Under the pieces are notes generated by a model. The model had not been told where the DNA came from, searched no databases, and was given only the letters and a program-made list of their open reading frames with translations. Below, one piece after another: positions 42,541 to 50,962 of a stretch of 64,000 nt of DNA. The first letter of the stretch is position 1. Every line of letters starts with the position of its first letter. A program made the position numbers and the translations under genes. Source of the stretch: Phycisphaerae bacterium (GTDB lineage Bacteria > Planctomycetota > Phycisphaerae > Phycisphaerales > SM1A02); contig JAEUIU010000066.1 in assembly GCA_016795065.1 (NCBI GenBank), forward strand, positions 124,001 to 188,000, given 5' to 3'.

Positions 42541-44010
42541 TTAGGAAACGGCGAAGCCGCGGGCGACGTCGTACAGCAGCTTCACGCCAAAGCCGGTCGG
42601 TCCCGGCGTCGTGTAGACGTCGGTCGAGCCGTCGACGCTGGCCACGCCGGCGATGTCGACGTGGGCCCACGGGACTTTCTCGTCGACGAAGTAGGAGAGG
42701 AACGCACCACCCTGCAGCGGATGTCCGAGGCGGCTCGGGTTGGAGTTGATGATGTCGGCGTGCTGGCTCCGCATGTGTTCGCGATGCTCGGTCCAAAGCG
42801 GCAAGTGCCAGACGCGATCGCCGGTCGCCTGTCCGGAGCGTTCGACGCGGCCACGCAGGTCAGCGTCGGTGCACATGAGTCCGGCGCACCAGGAACCTAA
42901 CGCGACGACCACGCCGCCGGTGAGGGTGGCCATGTCGACGATGTGCGAGGGCTTGAGCATCTTGCACGCCCAAGCGAGTGCATCGGCGAGAACCAGCCGG
43001 CCCTCGGCGTCGGTGTTGGTGACCTCGACGGTGACGCCGTTGAAGAGGGTGATGATGTCGTCGGGGCGGTAGGAATCTCCGGAGACCATGTTCTCGGCGG
43101 CCGGCAGGAGGGCTGTGACCCGCACCGGGAGCTTCGCCGTGGCGATGGCGTGCATCGCTCCGAGCACCGCGGTCCCCCCGCACTTGTCGTACTTCATCCC
43201 CTTCATCCCGTTGTTCACCTTGAGCGAGTAGCCGCCGGTGTCGTAGGTCACGGTCTTCCCGACCAGGCAGAGATGGACGTCCTTCGCGGCTCCCCGGGTG
43301 CCGCGGCCGGTCTTGGCGGGTCGCCAATCAAGTACGACGATGCAGGGCTTCGCTTCCGAGCCCATGCCGACCGCGGTGAGGCCGCCCATGCCCAGGCGGC
43401 GAGCCTCGGCATAGGAGATGACCCGGCAGGTCATGCGATGCGAGCGGGCCAGCTTCTGGGCCTGGGACGCGATCCATGCCGGTGTGCAGATGTTGGGCGG
43501 CGTCGCGGCGATGGTCCGCGAGTAGTTGACGCTCTCGGCGATGCGCAGGCCCGTTGCCAGCCCCGTCGCGAAGTCGCGATCGGTCGCGCCGAGGGCGAGC
43601 GTACCGTTGACCTTCTTCCGGGTGGACGCGCTGCCCCGATAGGTCGCGAACTGCCAGTTGGCGACGCCGGCGCCTTCTCCGAACTGTGCGCCGAAGGCCA
43701 GGCGATCGGCGTCCTTGGCAAGTGTGCCCTCCTCGAAGGTGACCTTGGCGAATCGTGCCTTCATCCGCTCAAGGGCCTTGATGGCCTTTCCGCCGGCAGT
43801 GCGCATGGTCAGGCCGTTGATGGATTCTCGCTTTCCCAAGCCGACCAGGAGCGACCCGTCCGAGAGGACTCGGGTCTCACCGTTGTCGCCTGCGAATCCC
43901 GGGGCAGCGCCGATGCGCTTGAGTGTCCGCTCGATCTCCTCGGAAACGACGAGATGGATGTGAAGGGATTGGCGGGAGGGCTTGGCGACGGAGTTGATCG
44001 ATGAGTACAC
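42541..44010 (-). CDS. pepA: Leucyl aminopeptidase, M17 family
   Basis: About 489 residues from GTG 44010 (VYSSINSVAKPSRQ), with AGG 7 bp upstream; the frame is open to 44085. The N-terminal domain is divergent, while the catalytic part is typical: VGKTVTYDTGGYSLK, NGMKGMKYDKCGGTAVLGA and the M17 signature NTDAEGRLVLADALA. The first motif reads GKTVTYDTGG where classic enzymes have GKGVTFDSGG, so the metal Lys and Asp are kept. Cleaves N-terminal residues of peptides and may bind DNA in some species. Confidence 0.93.
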   Translation of the reverse strand: MYSSINSVAKPSRQSLHIHLVVSEEIERTLKRIGAAPGFAGDNGETRVLSDGSLLVGLGKRESINGLTMRTAGGKAIKALERMKARFAKVTFEEGTLAKDADRLAFGAQFGEGAGVANWQFATYRGSASTRKKVNGTLALGATDRDFATGLATGLRIAESVNYSRTIAATPPNICTPAWIASQAQKLARSHRMTCRVISYAEARRLGMGGLTAVGMGSEAKPCIVVLDWRPAKTGRGTRGAAKDVHLCLVGKTVTYDTGGYSLKVNNGMKGMKYDKCGGTAVLGAMHAIATAKLPVRVTALLPAAENMVSGDSYRPDDIITLFNGVTVEVTNTDAEGRLVLADALAWACKMLKPSHIVDMATLTGGVVVALGSWCAGLMCTDADLRGRVERSGQATGDRVWHLPLWTEHREHMRSQHADIINSNPSRLGHPLQGGAFLSYFVDEKVPWAHVDIAGVASVDGSTDVYTTPGPTGFGVKLLYDVARGFAVS

Positions 44011-44110
44011 GATGAAACCTGAGGGTGGGACGGATCTTGCGAGCGGTCGGAGACGCGCAGGATACCGCGGTGAACGGCCCTGCATCGCACGAGTGCGTCA
44101 CCGAGCAAGC

Positions 44111-46042
44111 TCAACCGCGGCGGCGCACCGCGAGAGCCAGTAGCGTCATGTCCCCCGGGGTGATGCCCGCAAGGCGACTCGCCTGACCCATGGTCGTGGG
44201 GCGGAAGCGCCGAAGCGCCTCGACGGCCTCGCTGCGCAGGCCCAGAATCGTGGCCGGGTCCAGTTCGTTCGGAATGAGCGCACGCTCGCCCTCACGCTGG
44301 CGTTTGATCTCGTTCTGCTGTCGACTGACGTAGCCCTCGTAGCGAAGGTCGGTGATGACCCGTTCGACGAGTCCCTCGGCGACGTTTCCGCCAAGTTCAG
44401 CGGCCAAAGCGCGGGGGCTGACCTCCGGACGCCGAGCGATCTCAGCAAGTGTGCGGCCTTCGCGACGAGTCGTTGCCATGGCCGCGCGAATCGAGGCGAG
44501 ATCGGCCATGCGCCGCTCGTAGAGGCGCCACCGTTCGTCGTCCACCAGACCCCATTCGCGGGCGATGCTGGTGAGCCGTTCGTCAGCATTGTCGGCCCGA
44601 AGAAGCAGCCGATGCTCGGCCCGGCTCGTGAACATGCGATAGGGCTCGCGCGGCGTGCGCGTGACCAAGTCGTCCATCAAGACTCCGAGATAGGCCTGAT
44701 CGCGACCCAGCCGAATCGTTTCCAGCCCGCGGGCTCGTCGCGCGGCGTTCAGGCCCGCGATGAGGCCTTGGGCACCGGCCTCCTCATAGCCGCTGGTGCC
44801 GTTGATCTGCCCGGCGAGAAAGAGCCCGGCGACCAGCTTGGTCTCGCCCGTCGAGTCGATCTGGTGCGGCCAGACCATGTCGTATTCGACGGCGTACCCG
44901 TAGCGGAGGATCACCGCCCGTTCGCAGCCGGGCATCGCATGCACGATCGCATCCTGCACGTCGGTCGGCAGCGAGGTCGAGATGCCGTTGCAGTAAATCT
45001 CGCAGGTGTGCAGCGTCTCGGGCTCGAGGAAAACGTGGTGCTCGTCGCGGTCGCCGAAGCGCACGACCTTGTCCTCGATCGAAGGGCAATAGCGAGGTCC
45101 GCATTCGGCATCGACCTGGCCTGCGTACATCGGGGCTCGGTGGAGATTGGCCCTGATGAGGGCGTGCGTTGCCGGCGTGGTGTGCGTTTCCCAACAGAGG
45201 ATCTGCGGCAGGTAGGGAAAGGGGAGCGTCGTCGGAAGGGTGCAGTCGGAAAAGGGCGTCGGCGGTTCATCACCGGGCTGTGCCGGAAGCGACTCGAGCG
45301 CAAGGGAGCGTCGATCGAGGCGCGGCGGCGTGCCCGTCTTCAGGCGACCGAGATCGAAGCCCAGGCGCTTGAGGCATCCGCTGATGCCGGTCGCGCTCCC
45401 CTCGCCGACACGACCACCTTCGGTCACCGCCTCGCCGGTGTGCATCAGGGCCCGCATGAAGGTGCCGGTGGTCAGGACGACCGCCGAGGCCTGAAGCATC
45501 GTCGATGTGGGGCAGGGGTCCGCGGCTCGCGATCCGAACGGCGGCAGCGGCGCCCCCGGCGTACGAAGATCGGAGTCAAGCGCGGCCCGATCGGGTTGGA
45601 CGATGCCTGCGCCGGGCGGAAGCACGACGCCGATGGTCCGGCCGTCGCGCACGATGATGTCGTCGATCGTGCCGGCGATGACTTCGACGCGGGTGTGGCT
45701 GGCGATGCGCCGTTGAATCTCGCAGGCGTAGCGATCCTTGTCGCACTGGGCGCGAGGGCCGCGCACCGCGGCTCCCTTGCTCGTGTTGAGCATGCGAAAC
45801 TGGATGCCGGTGACGTCGGTGGCGAGTCCCATGATGCCGCCCAAGGCGTCGATCTCTCGCACCATCTGGCCTTTCGCCAGTCCGCCGATCGCGGGGTTGC
45901 AGGACATGGTTCCGATCCGCCGCGGATCCATGGTGATGAGGGCCACCGAACCCGCGGGCCCGAGCGCGTTCGCTGCTGCCCACGCCGCCTCGGTTCCTGC
46001 GTGACCGCCGCCAATCACGATGACGTCGTAATGGCTCTTCAT
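44111..46042 (-). CDS. mnmG: tRNA uridine-5-carboxymethylaminomethyl modification enzyme MnmG
   Basis: 643 residues from ATG 46042 (MKSHYDVIVIGGGHAGTE). FAD-dependent partner of MnmE in making cmnm5U34. Landmarks: GGGHAGTEAAWAAA, MSCNPAIGGLAKGQMVREID, QFRMLNTSKGAAVRGPRAQ, CPSIEDKVVRFGDRDEHHVF and GQINGTSGYEEAGAQGLIAGLNAA. The C-terminal region ends LAGITPGDMTLLALAV. Between the lines GVVLPPGAG and SAVVLTTGTF is an insertion of about 40 residues (VQPDRAALDSDLRTPG and onward) not present in the usual protein. mnmE is not nearby. Confidence 0.96.
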   Translation of the reverse strand: MKSHYDVIVIGGGHAGTEAAWAAANALGPAGSVALITMDPRRIGTMSCNPAIGGLAKGQMVREIDALGGIMGLATDVTGIQFRMLNTSKGAAVRGPRAQCDKDRYACEIQRRIASHTRVEVIAGTIDDIIVRDGRTIGVVLPPGAGIVQPDRAALDSDLRTPGAPLPPFGSRAADPCPTSTMLQASAVVLTTGTFMRALMHTGEAVTEGGRVGEGSATGISGCLKRLGFDLGRLKTGTPPRLDRRSLALESLPAQPGDEPPTPFSDCTLPTTLPFPYLPQILCWETHTTPATHALIRANLHRAPMYAGQVDAECGPRYCPSIEDKVVRFGDRDEHHVFLEPETLHTCEIYCNGISTSLPTDVQDAIVHAMPGCERAVILRYGYAVEYDMVWPHQIDSTGETKLVAGLFLAGQINGTSGYEEAGAQGLIAGLNAARRARGLETIRLGRDQAYLGVLMDDLVTRTPREPYRMFTSRAEHRLLLRADNADERLTSIAREWGLVDDERWRLYERRMADLASIRAAMATTRREGRTLAEIARRPEVSPRALAAELGGNVAEGLVERVITDLRYEGYVSRQQNEIKRQREGERALIPNELDPATILGLRSEAVEALRRFRPTTMGQASRLAGITPGDMTLLALAVRRRG

Positions 46043-46170
46043 AGGAGTGGTTGGAGCGTAGGACGTGAAGCCGTTCGGGACCGATCGCTGACCAGCGGTG
46101 GCGGGGCCAGTGGCCCTTCGACTACCATGCCCGCCCGCGATGAGTCGCATCAGCATCGCCGGTCAGGCAC

Positions 46171-46243
46171 GCCACCGTAGCTCAATTGGCAGAGCACCTG
46201 ATTTGTAATCTGGAGGTTGACGGTTCGATTCCGTTCGGTGGCT
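46171..46243 (+). tRNA. tRNA-Thr (anticodon UGU)
   Basis: 73 nt cloverleaf. Acceptor GCCACCG pairs with CGGTGGC; D-arm with AGCTCAATTGGCAGAGC; anticodon stem CCTGA/TCTGG-type with loop TTTGTAA giving anticodon TGT; T-arm GACGGTTCGATTCCGTT. The discriminator is T and CCA is not encoded. It lies 128 bp after the mnmG start region, on the opposite strand. Confidence 0.95.
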
Positions 46244-46526
46244 TTGCGGTCTGTGAGTTTTGGGGCGAAAGTCCACGTTGAAATGGGCGCGGGGTGCTTG
46301 GTACAGTCCGGCTTGGCGTGTCTGGCGCCCAGAGAGGTCCAACCCGATGTCGTGGCGGTCACCAAGGCGATCGTCGCGCGCATCGCTCATTCGCTCTCTT
46401 TGGGGAGGCGCGACTCCTCCAGTCGCGCATGCCACACGGCCGCCGGCGGGCAACCGCTGGCGGTCTTCTTCCGATGGCGACGCCCCATTCCCTCCAACGG
46501 GGCGTCGGCCATGCGGTTTGTTCATC
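46244..46526. other. Non-coding stretch after tRNA-Thr
   Basis: 283 bp between the tRNA gene and the small repeat-protein gene. It contains a perfect 8-bp hairpin GCGCGACT-CCTCC-AGTCGCGC (46408-46428). Reading frames here have no family features. GC is somewhat below the surrounding genes. Confidence 0.4.
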
Positions 46527-46751
46527 TCAACGGAAGTCGACGACGCCGGGTCCAGCGGCCGCGATTCGCAGCAGCGTGTCGAAGTCGCCATCGCCCAAGT
46601 CGGTCAGGCAGATCCGCGCGCTGCCCATCTTGGCGGCGGTCGCAATGCGCAGAATGTCATCAAACGCACGATGGGTGCCGGAAATGGTGAAACTCGCCCC
46701 GGCCGCAGCAAGTCGGATCAGCTCTTCGGTTGATCGATCGTCAAACTCCAC
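46527..46751 (-). CDS. 74-residue repeat protein of unknown function
   Basis: Start is GTG at 46751, chosen for AAAGGAG, a strong ribosome binding site, 5 bp upstream. The protein contains three short alpha-helical repeats: ELIRLAAAGASFTISG, ILRIATAAKMGSARICL and LLRIAAAGPGVVDF. The alternating LxxLAAAG and beta-like VxFxx pattern suggests an alpha/beta repeat. No known family. It lies in a loosely coded island with two paralogous small genes on the same strand. Confidence 0.7.
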   Translation of the reverse strand: MEFDDRSTEELIRLAAAGASFTISGTHRAFDDILRIATAAKMGSARICLTDLGDGDFDTLLRIAAAGPGVVDFR

Positions 46752-47280
46752 GGGGGCTCCTTTCGTCGGCCGCCTCGCCGCCTTGCGGTGTGCTGTCGTG
46801 GCAAGGGCAAAGACCGTCGGCGCCGTGGGCAGCGGTCGTGATGAAGGACCGACTGCCCAACTCGTTGCATGACGTGCCGATCACGTCAAGAGCGAGTTGT
46901 CGGCGTCCGACCGCATAGAAAATCGCCCGTCATCTCGAGAGTCTGCCAAAGGCTGCTAGATCGGGACAACGGGCGCGAACTGGGGGCACGAGATTGGTCA
47001 GAACACCAGGCGGGCAGTTGAGGTTGTTCCGCGTTGCGGCACTCCGAAACAACCGTCCGGCTGGCTGCAAGAGAATCGACGCGGGCACATCGCCGATCAA
47101 ATGTCCTTGGAGAGTTGCCGCCATCCGGCACGAGACTGGGGCCTTCCATTGCAAAGCGTTCGCACAAACTGATCGCAGGTTGGTTCGAAAAGAAGGCGGT
47201 CGCCCCGTTCGCTGCCCAGCCGAAGAACTGCGTCAGGCTGCGTTGAGAGCAACTGCCTCGCCTCTTGCGTCGCAGTGGCG
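46752..47280. other. Loosely coded stretch, no supported gene
   Basis: 529 bp between the repeat-protein gene and the first paralogue. Several short frames exist on both strands (for example minus 46930-47154), but none has a ribosome binding site, conserved composition or recognisable motif. GC is about 60 percent in the lines sampled, below the roughly 68-72 percent of neighbouring genes. It may contain decayed genes. Confidence 0.4.
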
Positions 47281-47658
47281 TTAGCGGCCTTCGAACTCAA
47301 AGCTGACCACAACTCGATCTGGCGCTTGGGCTCGCAGCCTCTCCGCCCCATCGCGCGTGACAAATCGAATCGAGAGCGGTTCCCTTTGGCGGGAGTAGTC
47401 GCGTGAGCCGACGGTGACGATGACCGGTCCGGTGAGCCGGCCGTGCAGGCGGCGGGCGAGTCGGCGGGCCAGGGTGATCCAGTTCAGATCCAGATAGATC
47501 GGGCCGGAGAAGCTGCGAATCGTCGTCCTCCACGCGGTCAGCCCGTGCTGCGTGGACGGGCCTTGCACGACAGGGTCGTCATGTTGGACGAAGAACAGGT
47601 CCATCCCAACCAAGGGACGTCCCGCTGCGAAGCGGCGCTTGTTGTCCATGTTCTTCAT
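47281..47658 (-). CDS. Unknown-family protein, paralogue A
   Basis: 125 residues from ATG 47658 (MKNMDNKRRFAAGRPLVGM). Aligned without gaps to the protein at 48000-48368, 38 of the first 100 positions are identical by my hand count. Shared features are FF at 22-23, WR at 43-44, a central segment ending in NW (LDLNW), RLAxxL, and a C-terminal block GSRDYSRQREPLSIRF. No signal peptide or membrane helix. The shared block GxRxYSxxREPLSIxF looks like a functional core. Function unknown. Confidence 0.7.
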   Translation of the reverse strand: MKNMDNKRRFAAGRPLVGMDLFFVQHDDPVVQGPSTQHGLTAWRTTIRSFSGPIYLDLNWITLARRLARRLHGRLTGPVIVTVGSRDYSRQREPLSIRFVTRDGAERLRAQAPDRVVVSFEFEGR

Positions 47659-47999
47659 GCAAGACCATTCAATGTCAACCCAATGGGATCGTCGAACGTC
47701 GCGCATGCGGATGACCTCAATTGCGTGGTCGCACTCACTGCCACGTCGCGCCTGTAGATAGAGACACTTGGTGTGCTCGTGTCGCGAAAACGGACCGCCC
47801 GGCCGAGGCAAGCCGCTCGAAACGCCTGATGAGGAATCGGCGCTGGAGCGGGTCCTTCGGTCCGGGCGGTCACCCCCATTCGCATGACCCAGGCGGAGAA
47901 CCAGTCACTCCCGATCTTCGGATCGGATCCAGCGGAAGTCGAGCGGACTCGTCGCTCACAGCCCCAATTGGTTGGCGTCACGCAACGCGAAGCTGCGCT
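47659..47999. other. Gap between two paralogous genes
   Basis: 341 bp. Some frames run through it without a start signal or motif; the frame upstream of 47658 (to 47811) lacks counterpart in the paralogue, so I exclude it. No promoter was convincing. Confidence 0.35.
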
Positions 48000-48368
48000 T
48001 TAGGAGAGTAGGAAGCGCACTACGACGTCCGCATCGTCCTGCAATGGCAGCGACGAACCGGGCAGCGTGTGAAACAGGATGGAGAGGGGCTCTCGCCGAG
48101 TCGAGTAGGAACGGCATCCCATGAAGACGACCACGTCGCCTGAGAGCTTGGCGTCAATCGCTTCGGCGAGACGGGACGCCAAGGCCTTCCAATGGCGGTC
48201 GATGTAGGGAAGCCCGGTGAAGTTGCTGATCTCAACACGCCACTGGGCAGGTTGTCCGTCCTTGCCGGGGGCCGTCAGTACCGGTGTGCCATGCGCGGCA
48301 AAGAACTCATCCGTCGCCAAGCCCTGATGGTCCTTCTCCAGACGCGGGCTTGACGAGCGGGTCTTCAT
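48000..48368 (-). CDS. Unknown-family protein, paralogue B
   Basis: 122 residues from ATG 48368 (MKTRSSSPRLEKDHQGLA), with GAGG 5 bp upstream. It is the gapless paralogue of the 47281-47658 protein; both start MK and reach their central Trp at residue 60. Shared block: CRSYSTRREPLSILF, with conserved Tyr, Ser, Arg-Glu-Pro-Leu-Ser-Ile. It has no signal peptide. Residues GLPYIDRHWKALASRLAEAI and VVVRFLLS at the end complete an apparently globular alpha/beta protein. Function unknown. Confidence 0.7.
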   Translation of the reverse strand: MKTRSSSPRLEKDHQGLATDEFFAAHGTPVLTAPGKDGQPAQWRVEISNFTGLPYIDRHWKALASRLAEAIDAKLSGDVVVFMGCRSYSTRREPLSILFHTLPGSSLPLQDDADVVVRFLLS

Positions 48369-48842
48369 CGGGTCCTCGGCGGTGCTCGATTGAGGAGGAT
48401 GCATCAGCCTCGTTTCGGCGACCGGGCCCGCCGCCGAACTGGTGTGGCCGGTAGATCGGTCCGTCTCGTGTTGCACTGGAAATTCTGCTCTCGCCAAAGT
48501 AGATCCGGCGTGTCGTTCCGCGACGTGTGCAGGCAATCGCCGATGCGGCGATTCGGTCGGCCCAGAGTCTGGATTCGCCGGCGCGAGAATTTCCCTGCGG
48601 ATGGGCAGGTGCTCGGGCCGCCAGGACCACCGACGCCGGCGCATAAAACCGGCCGAGGCACGCTGGGTGCCTCGGCCGGGAACTGGGCCGCGAGTCTGCG
48701 GCAGGGGATTCTCCGAAGGCGGCCGATCAGTCTTCCTCGATCCCCTCGCCATCACTCACAGCCAGCGAAAAGCGCTCGTTCCCGCACCGGGGGGACGGGG
48801 TCGGGATACGAGCGCCAACGGGGTTCTTTCCGCCGATGGCTG
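48369..48842. other. Non-coding region upstream of paralogue B
   Basis: 474 bp containing the MCP-gene terminator (48644-48679) and the presumed promoter of paralogue B to its left. I see no gene with support; the open frame running into 48000-48755 lacks family features before 48368. Confidence 0.4.
48644..48679 (-). terminator. Rho-independent terminator after MCP gene
   Basis: Perfect 12-bp stem CCGGCCGAGGCA/TGCCTCGGCCGG (48649-48660, 48668-48679). On the minus strand it is followed by TTTTA. It sits 163 bp past the MCP stop and separates it from the paralogue cluster. Confidence 0.75.
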
Positions 48843-50534
48843 TTAACGGCTGGTCTTGAACTGGCGAACGCGCTGCCGAAGCACCGCAGTCTGTGAGGCG
48901 GTTTCCTCACTCGATGCCGCGAGCTCCTCCGAACTCGCCGCAGTCCCTTGGGTGACCTTGTCCAGCTCGGTCATGCCAACGGTGATCTGCGAAAGGCCTT
49001 GGGCCTGTTCGTCGCTGGCGTTGGAGATCTTGCCCAAGAGCTGGTTCACCTCGGTCGCCGACTTGGTGATCGCGTCGAGCGACTCGGCGACTTCGCCGCA
49101 AAGGGAGACCGCCCTGTTGGCCCGATTGGTGCTCTCCTCGACCATGGTGGCGGTTTCGCGAGCGGCGCTGGCGGAACGGCCAGCCAGGCTGCGGACCTCC
49201 TCGGCGACGACGGCGAATCCCTTGCCTGCTTCGCCAGCACGAGCCGCCTCGACGGCCGCATTGAGGGCAAGCAGGTTCGTCTGGAAGGCAATCTCGTCGA
49301 TGACGCGCAGGACCTTGGCGATTCGGTCGCTGGACTGCTTGATGTTCTCCATCGCCTCGGTCATGGCCTGCATGCGCTGCTGGCAGAGTTCCGCGGCGGA
49401 GCGACTCTCCTCGGCGGTCCCGAAGGCCGACTTGGCGCTCTGGGCGTTCTGGTTGGTCCGCTCGCTGAGGTCCCGCAGGCTGGCGCTGATCTCCTCGAGG
49501 CTCGCGGCCTGCTGGCTGGCGCCGCTCGCAAGCGACTGACTCGCGCCACTCACCTGTCCGCTTCCGGCCTCGATCTGCTCGGAACCCTCGCGCACCTCGG
49601 CGATGGTCTGGTCGAGCTTGTCGAGGAACTTGTTGAACCACGTGCCGAGCTGGCCGAGTTCATCCTTTGAGACGCTCGGGATGCGCTTGGTGAGGTCGCC
49701 CTCGCCCTCGGCGATGTCCTTGACCTGGTCGGTCAGGCGGCCGATCGGCCGCGAGAAGGAGCGCCGGAGAACGAACAGGAAGAATCCGATGAGGGACGCG
49801 GCGATGACCGCCGTGACCACGATGCCCTCGATGATGAAGGTGGTCACCCGGGCGTCCGCCGCTGCCAGCGGCAGTTCCACGTGATAGGCGCCGTGCGTTT
49901 GTCCGGCCTTCCAACCCTCCATGTCGAATCCAAGGACGTCCTTTCCATCTCCGTCGACGTCGAAGCTGTTGCCTCGGTCGCCATGACAACGCATGCAGCT
50001 CTCGTTGAGTGTGATCGCATGCATCACATGCAGCGTGTTGGTGGAGGAGTCGATTCGGGAGATCGAGTGCTCCCCGCTAGCGACCTTGCCATCAAGTTCG
50101 CGGAGCATCGACTCTTCGAGCGAACCGGGCGTGGGGGCGTGTTCCTTGTTGCGCGGCTCGAAGGCAACGATGGAGAGGGCGATGCCATCCTCCTTGGCTG
50201 CGGCTTCGGCACTGCGCCAGGCAACCACAATCGGGAGCATCGAAAAGAGCGTGGTGTCCGCGTAGGGGCGACCGGCTTCCAGATCGATCTTAGCCTGTGC
50301 TTCCAGGGCATTGAGGTCGATGCCGCCGAGTTCCACGGCGTGCTCCTGGTACTCCATCACGCTGGTGGCGAAGTCGGCGTAAGCGCGGGCTTCGGCGATC
50401 TTCTCATCGAGGATCGCGCTTCGGTGCTCATGGATGAGGACGGCGTAGTTGGCGACCACGACCACAACGATGGTCGCGACGACAAGGGCGGCGAGCCGGG
50501 TGCTCAGTCGGGTGTTCTGGATCCAAGTCCACAT
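48843..50534 (-). CDS. Methyl-accepting chemotaxis protein with CxxCH haem-binding sensor
   Basis: 563 residues. TM1 is near residues 12-35 ([20 protein letters not shown]); TM2 about 240-262. The periplasmic sensor contains [14 protein letters not shown], a CxxCH c-type haem site, within a DUF3365-like (Tll0287-type) haem domain. HAMP follows ([20 protein letters not shown]). The cytoplasmic signalling hairpin is [19 protein letters not shown] plus [19 protein letters not shown]. No chemotaxis genes are adjacent, so its partner CheA/CheW is elsewhere. It likely senses redox or a gas. A strong terminator follows. Confidence 0.92.
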   Translation of the reverse strand: MWTWIQNTRLSTRLAALVVATIVVVVVANYAVLIHEHRSAILDEKIAEARAYADFATSVMEYQEHAVELGGIDLNALEAQAKIDLEAGRPYADTTLFSMLPIVVAWRSAEAAAKEDGIALSIVAFEPRNKEHAPTPGSLEESMLRELDGKVASGEHSISRIDSSTNTLHVMHAITLNESCMRCHGDRGNSFDVDGDGKDVLGFDMEGWKAGQTHGAYHVELPLAAADARVTTFIIEGIVVTAVIAASLIGFFLFVLRRSFSRPIGRLTDQVKDIAEGEGDLTKRIPSVSKDELGQLGTWFNKFLDKLDQTIAEVREGSEQIEAGSGQVSGASQSLASGASQQAASLEEISASLRDLSERTNQNAQSAKSAFGTAEESRSAAELCQQRMQAMTEAMENIKQSSDRIAKVLRVIDEIAFQTNLLALNAAVEAARAGEAGKGFAVVAEEVRSLAGRSASAARETATMVEESTNRANRAVSLCGEVAESLDAITKSATEVNQLLGKISNASDEQAQGLSQITVGMTELDKVTQGTAASSEELAASSEETASQTAVLRQRVRQFKTSR

Positions 50535-50962
50535 GGCGGCAACTCCGATTTGGGTTCAACCCCCGGGAGCCCACGGATGTGGGCGAGGCGAACCCATCGG
50601 AATTGCTTCACGGAGCCTTCATCGCAAATGCGGTCATTGCAGAAGCGAAAGCGGTGAAAAGCGAGTGGAACCTGTCAAGCCGGTGGCGCAACTCGTTTCG
50701 CGCATACCCTGACAGGGTGATTGCAGGGCCTTGTGATTGCATGACTTAGGGTGCAGGGAAAGCTCCTTGCGTACTTTCGCCTTATGTCGAACACCTATGG
50801 GTTCCTCTGGTTGTCGATAGAACTGCCGCGGACGCCTCATTCTCCAATGGGGTCCACCAGTCCAGTCCCAACGGGAACTCCAAGAGACCCTCACTCGCAT
50901 GACGTCAAGTCGTGCAAGAAGCGGGGCTCTTGGGTCGCTCGCTTATCTTCCAACGCGACGCC
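50535..50962. other. Intergenic region between MCP and MscS genes
   Basis: 428 bp, distinctly lower in GC (about 52 percent in a sampled line). It is divergent: MCP promoter reads left and mscS promoter right. TTGACA (minus, 50671-50676) has no convincing -10. Short repeated words GTGATTGCA occur (50717-50745). No gene is supported. Confidence 0.4.

Noticed and set aside
46930-47154. Small minus-strand frames in the 46.7-47.3 kb region
   Set aside because: No ribosome binding site, no motif, and overlapping frames of equal quality; cannot choose one.
50671-50676. TTGACA upstream of the MCP gene as a promoter
   Set aside because: No acceptable -10 hexamer at 16-18 bp spacing.
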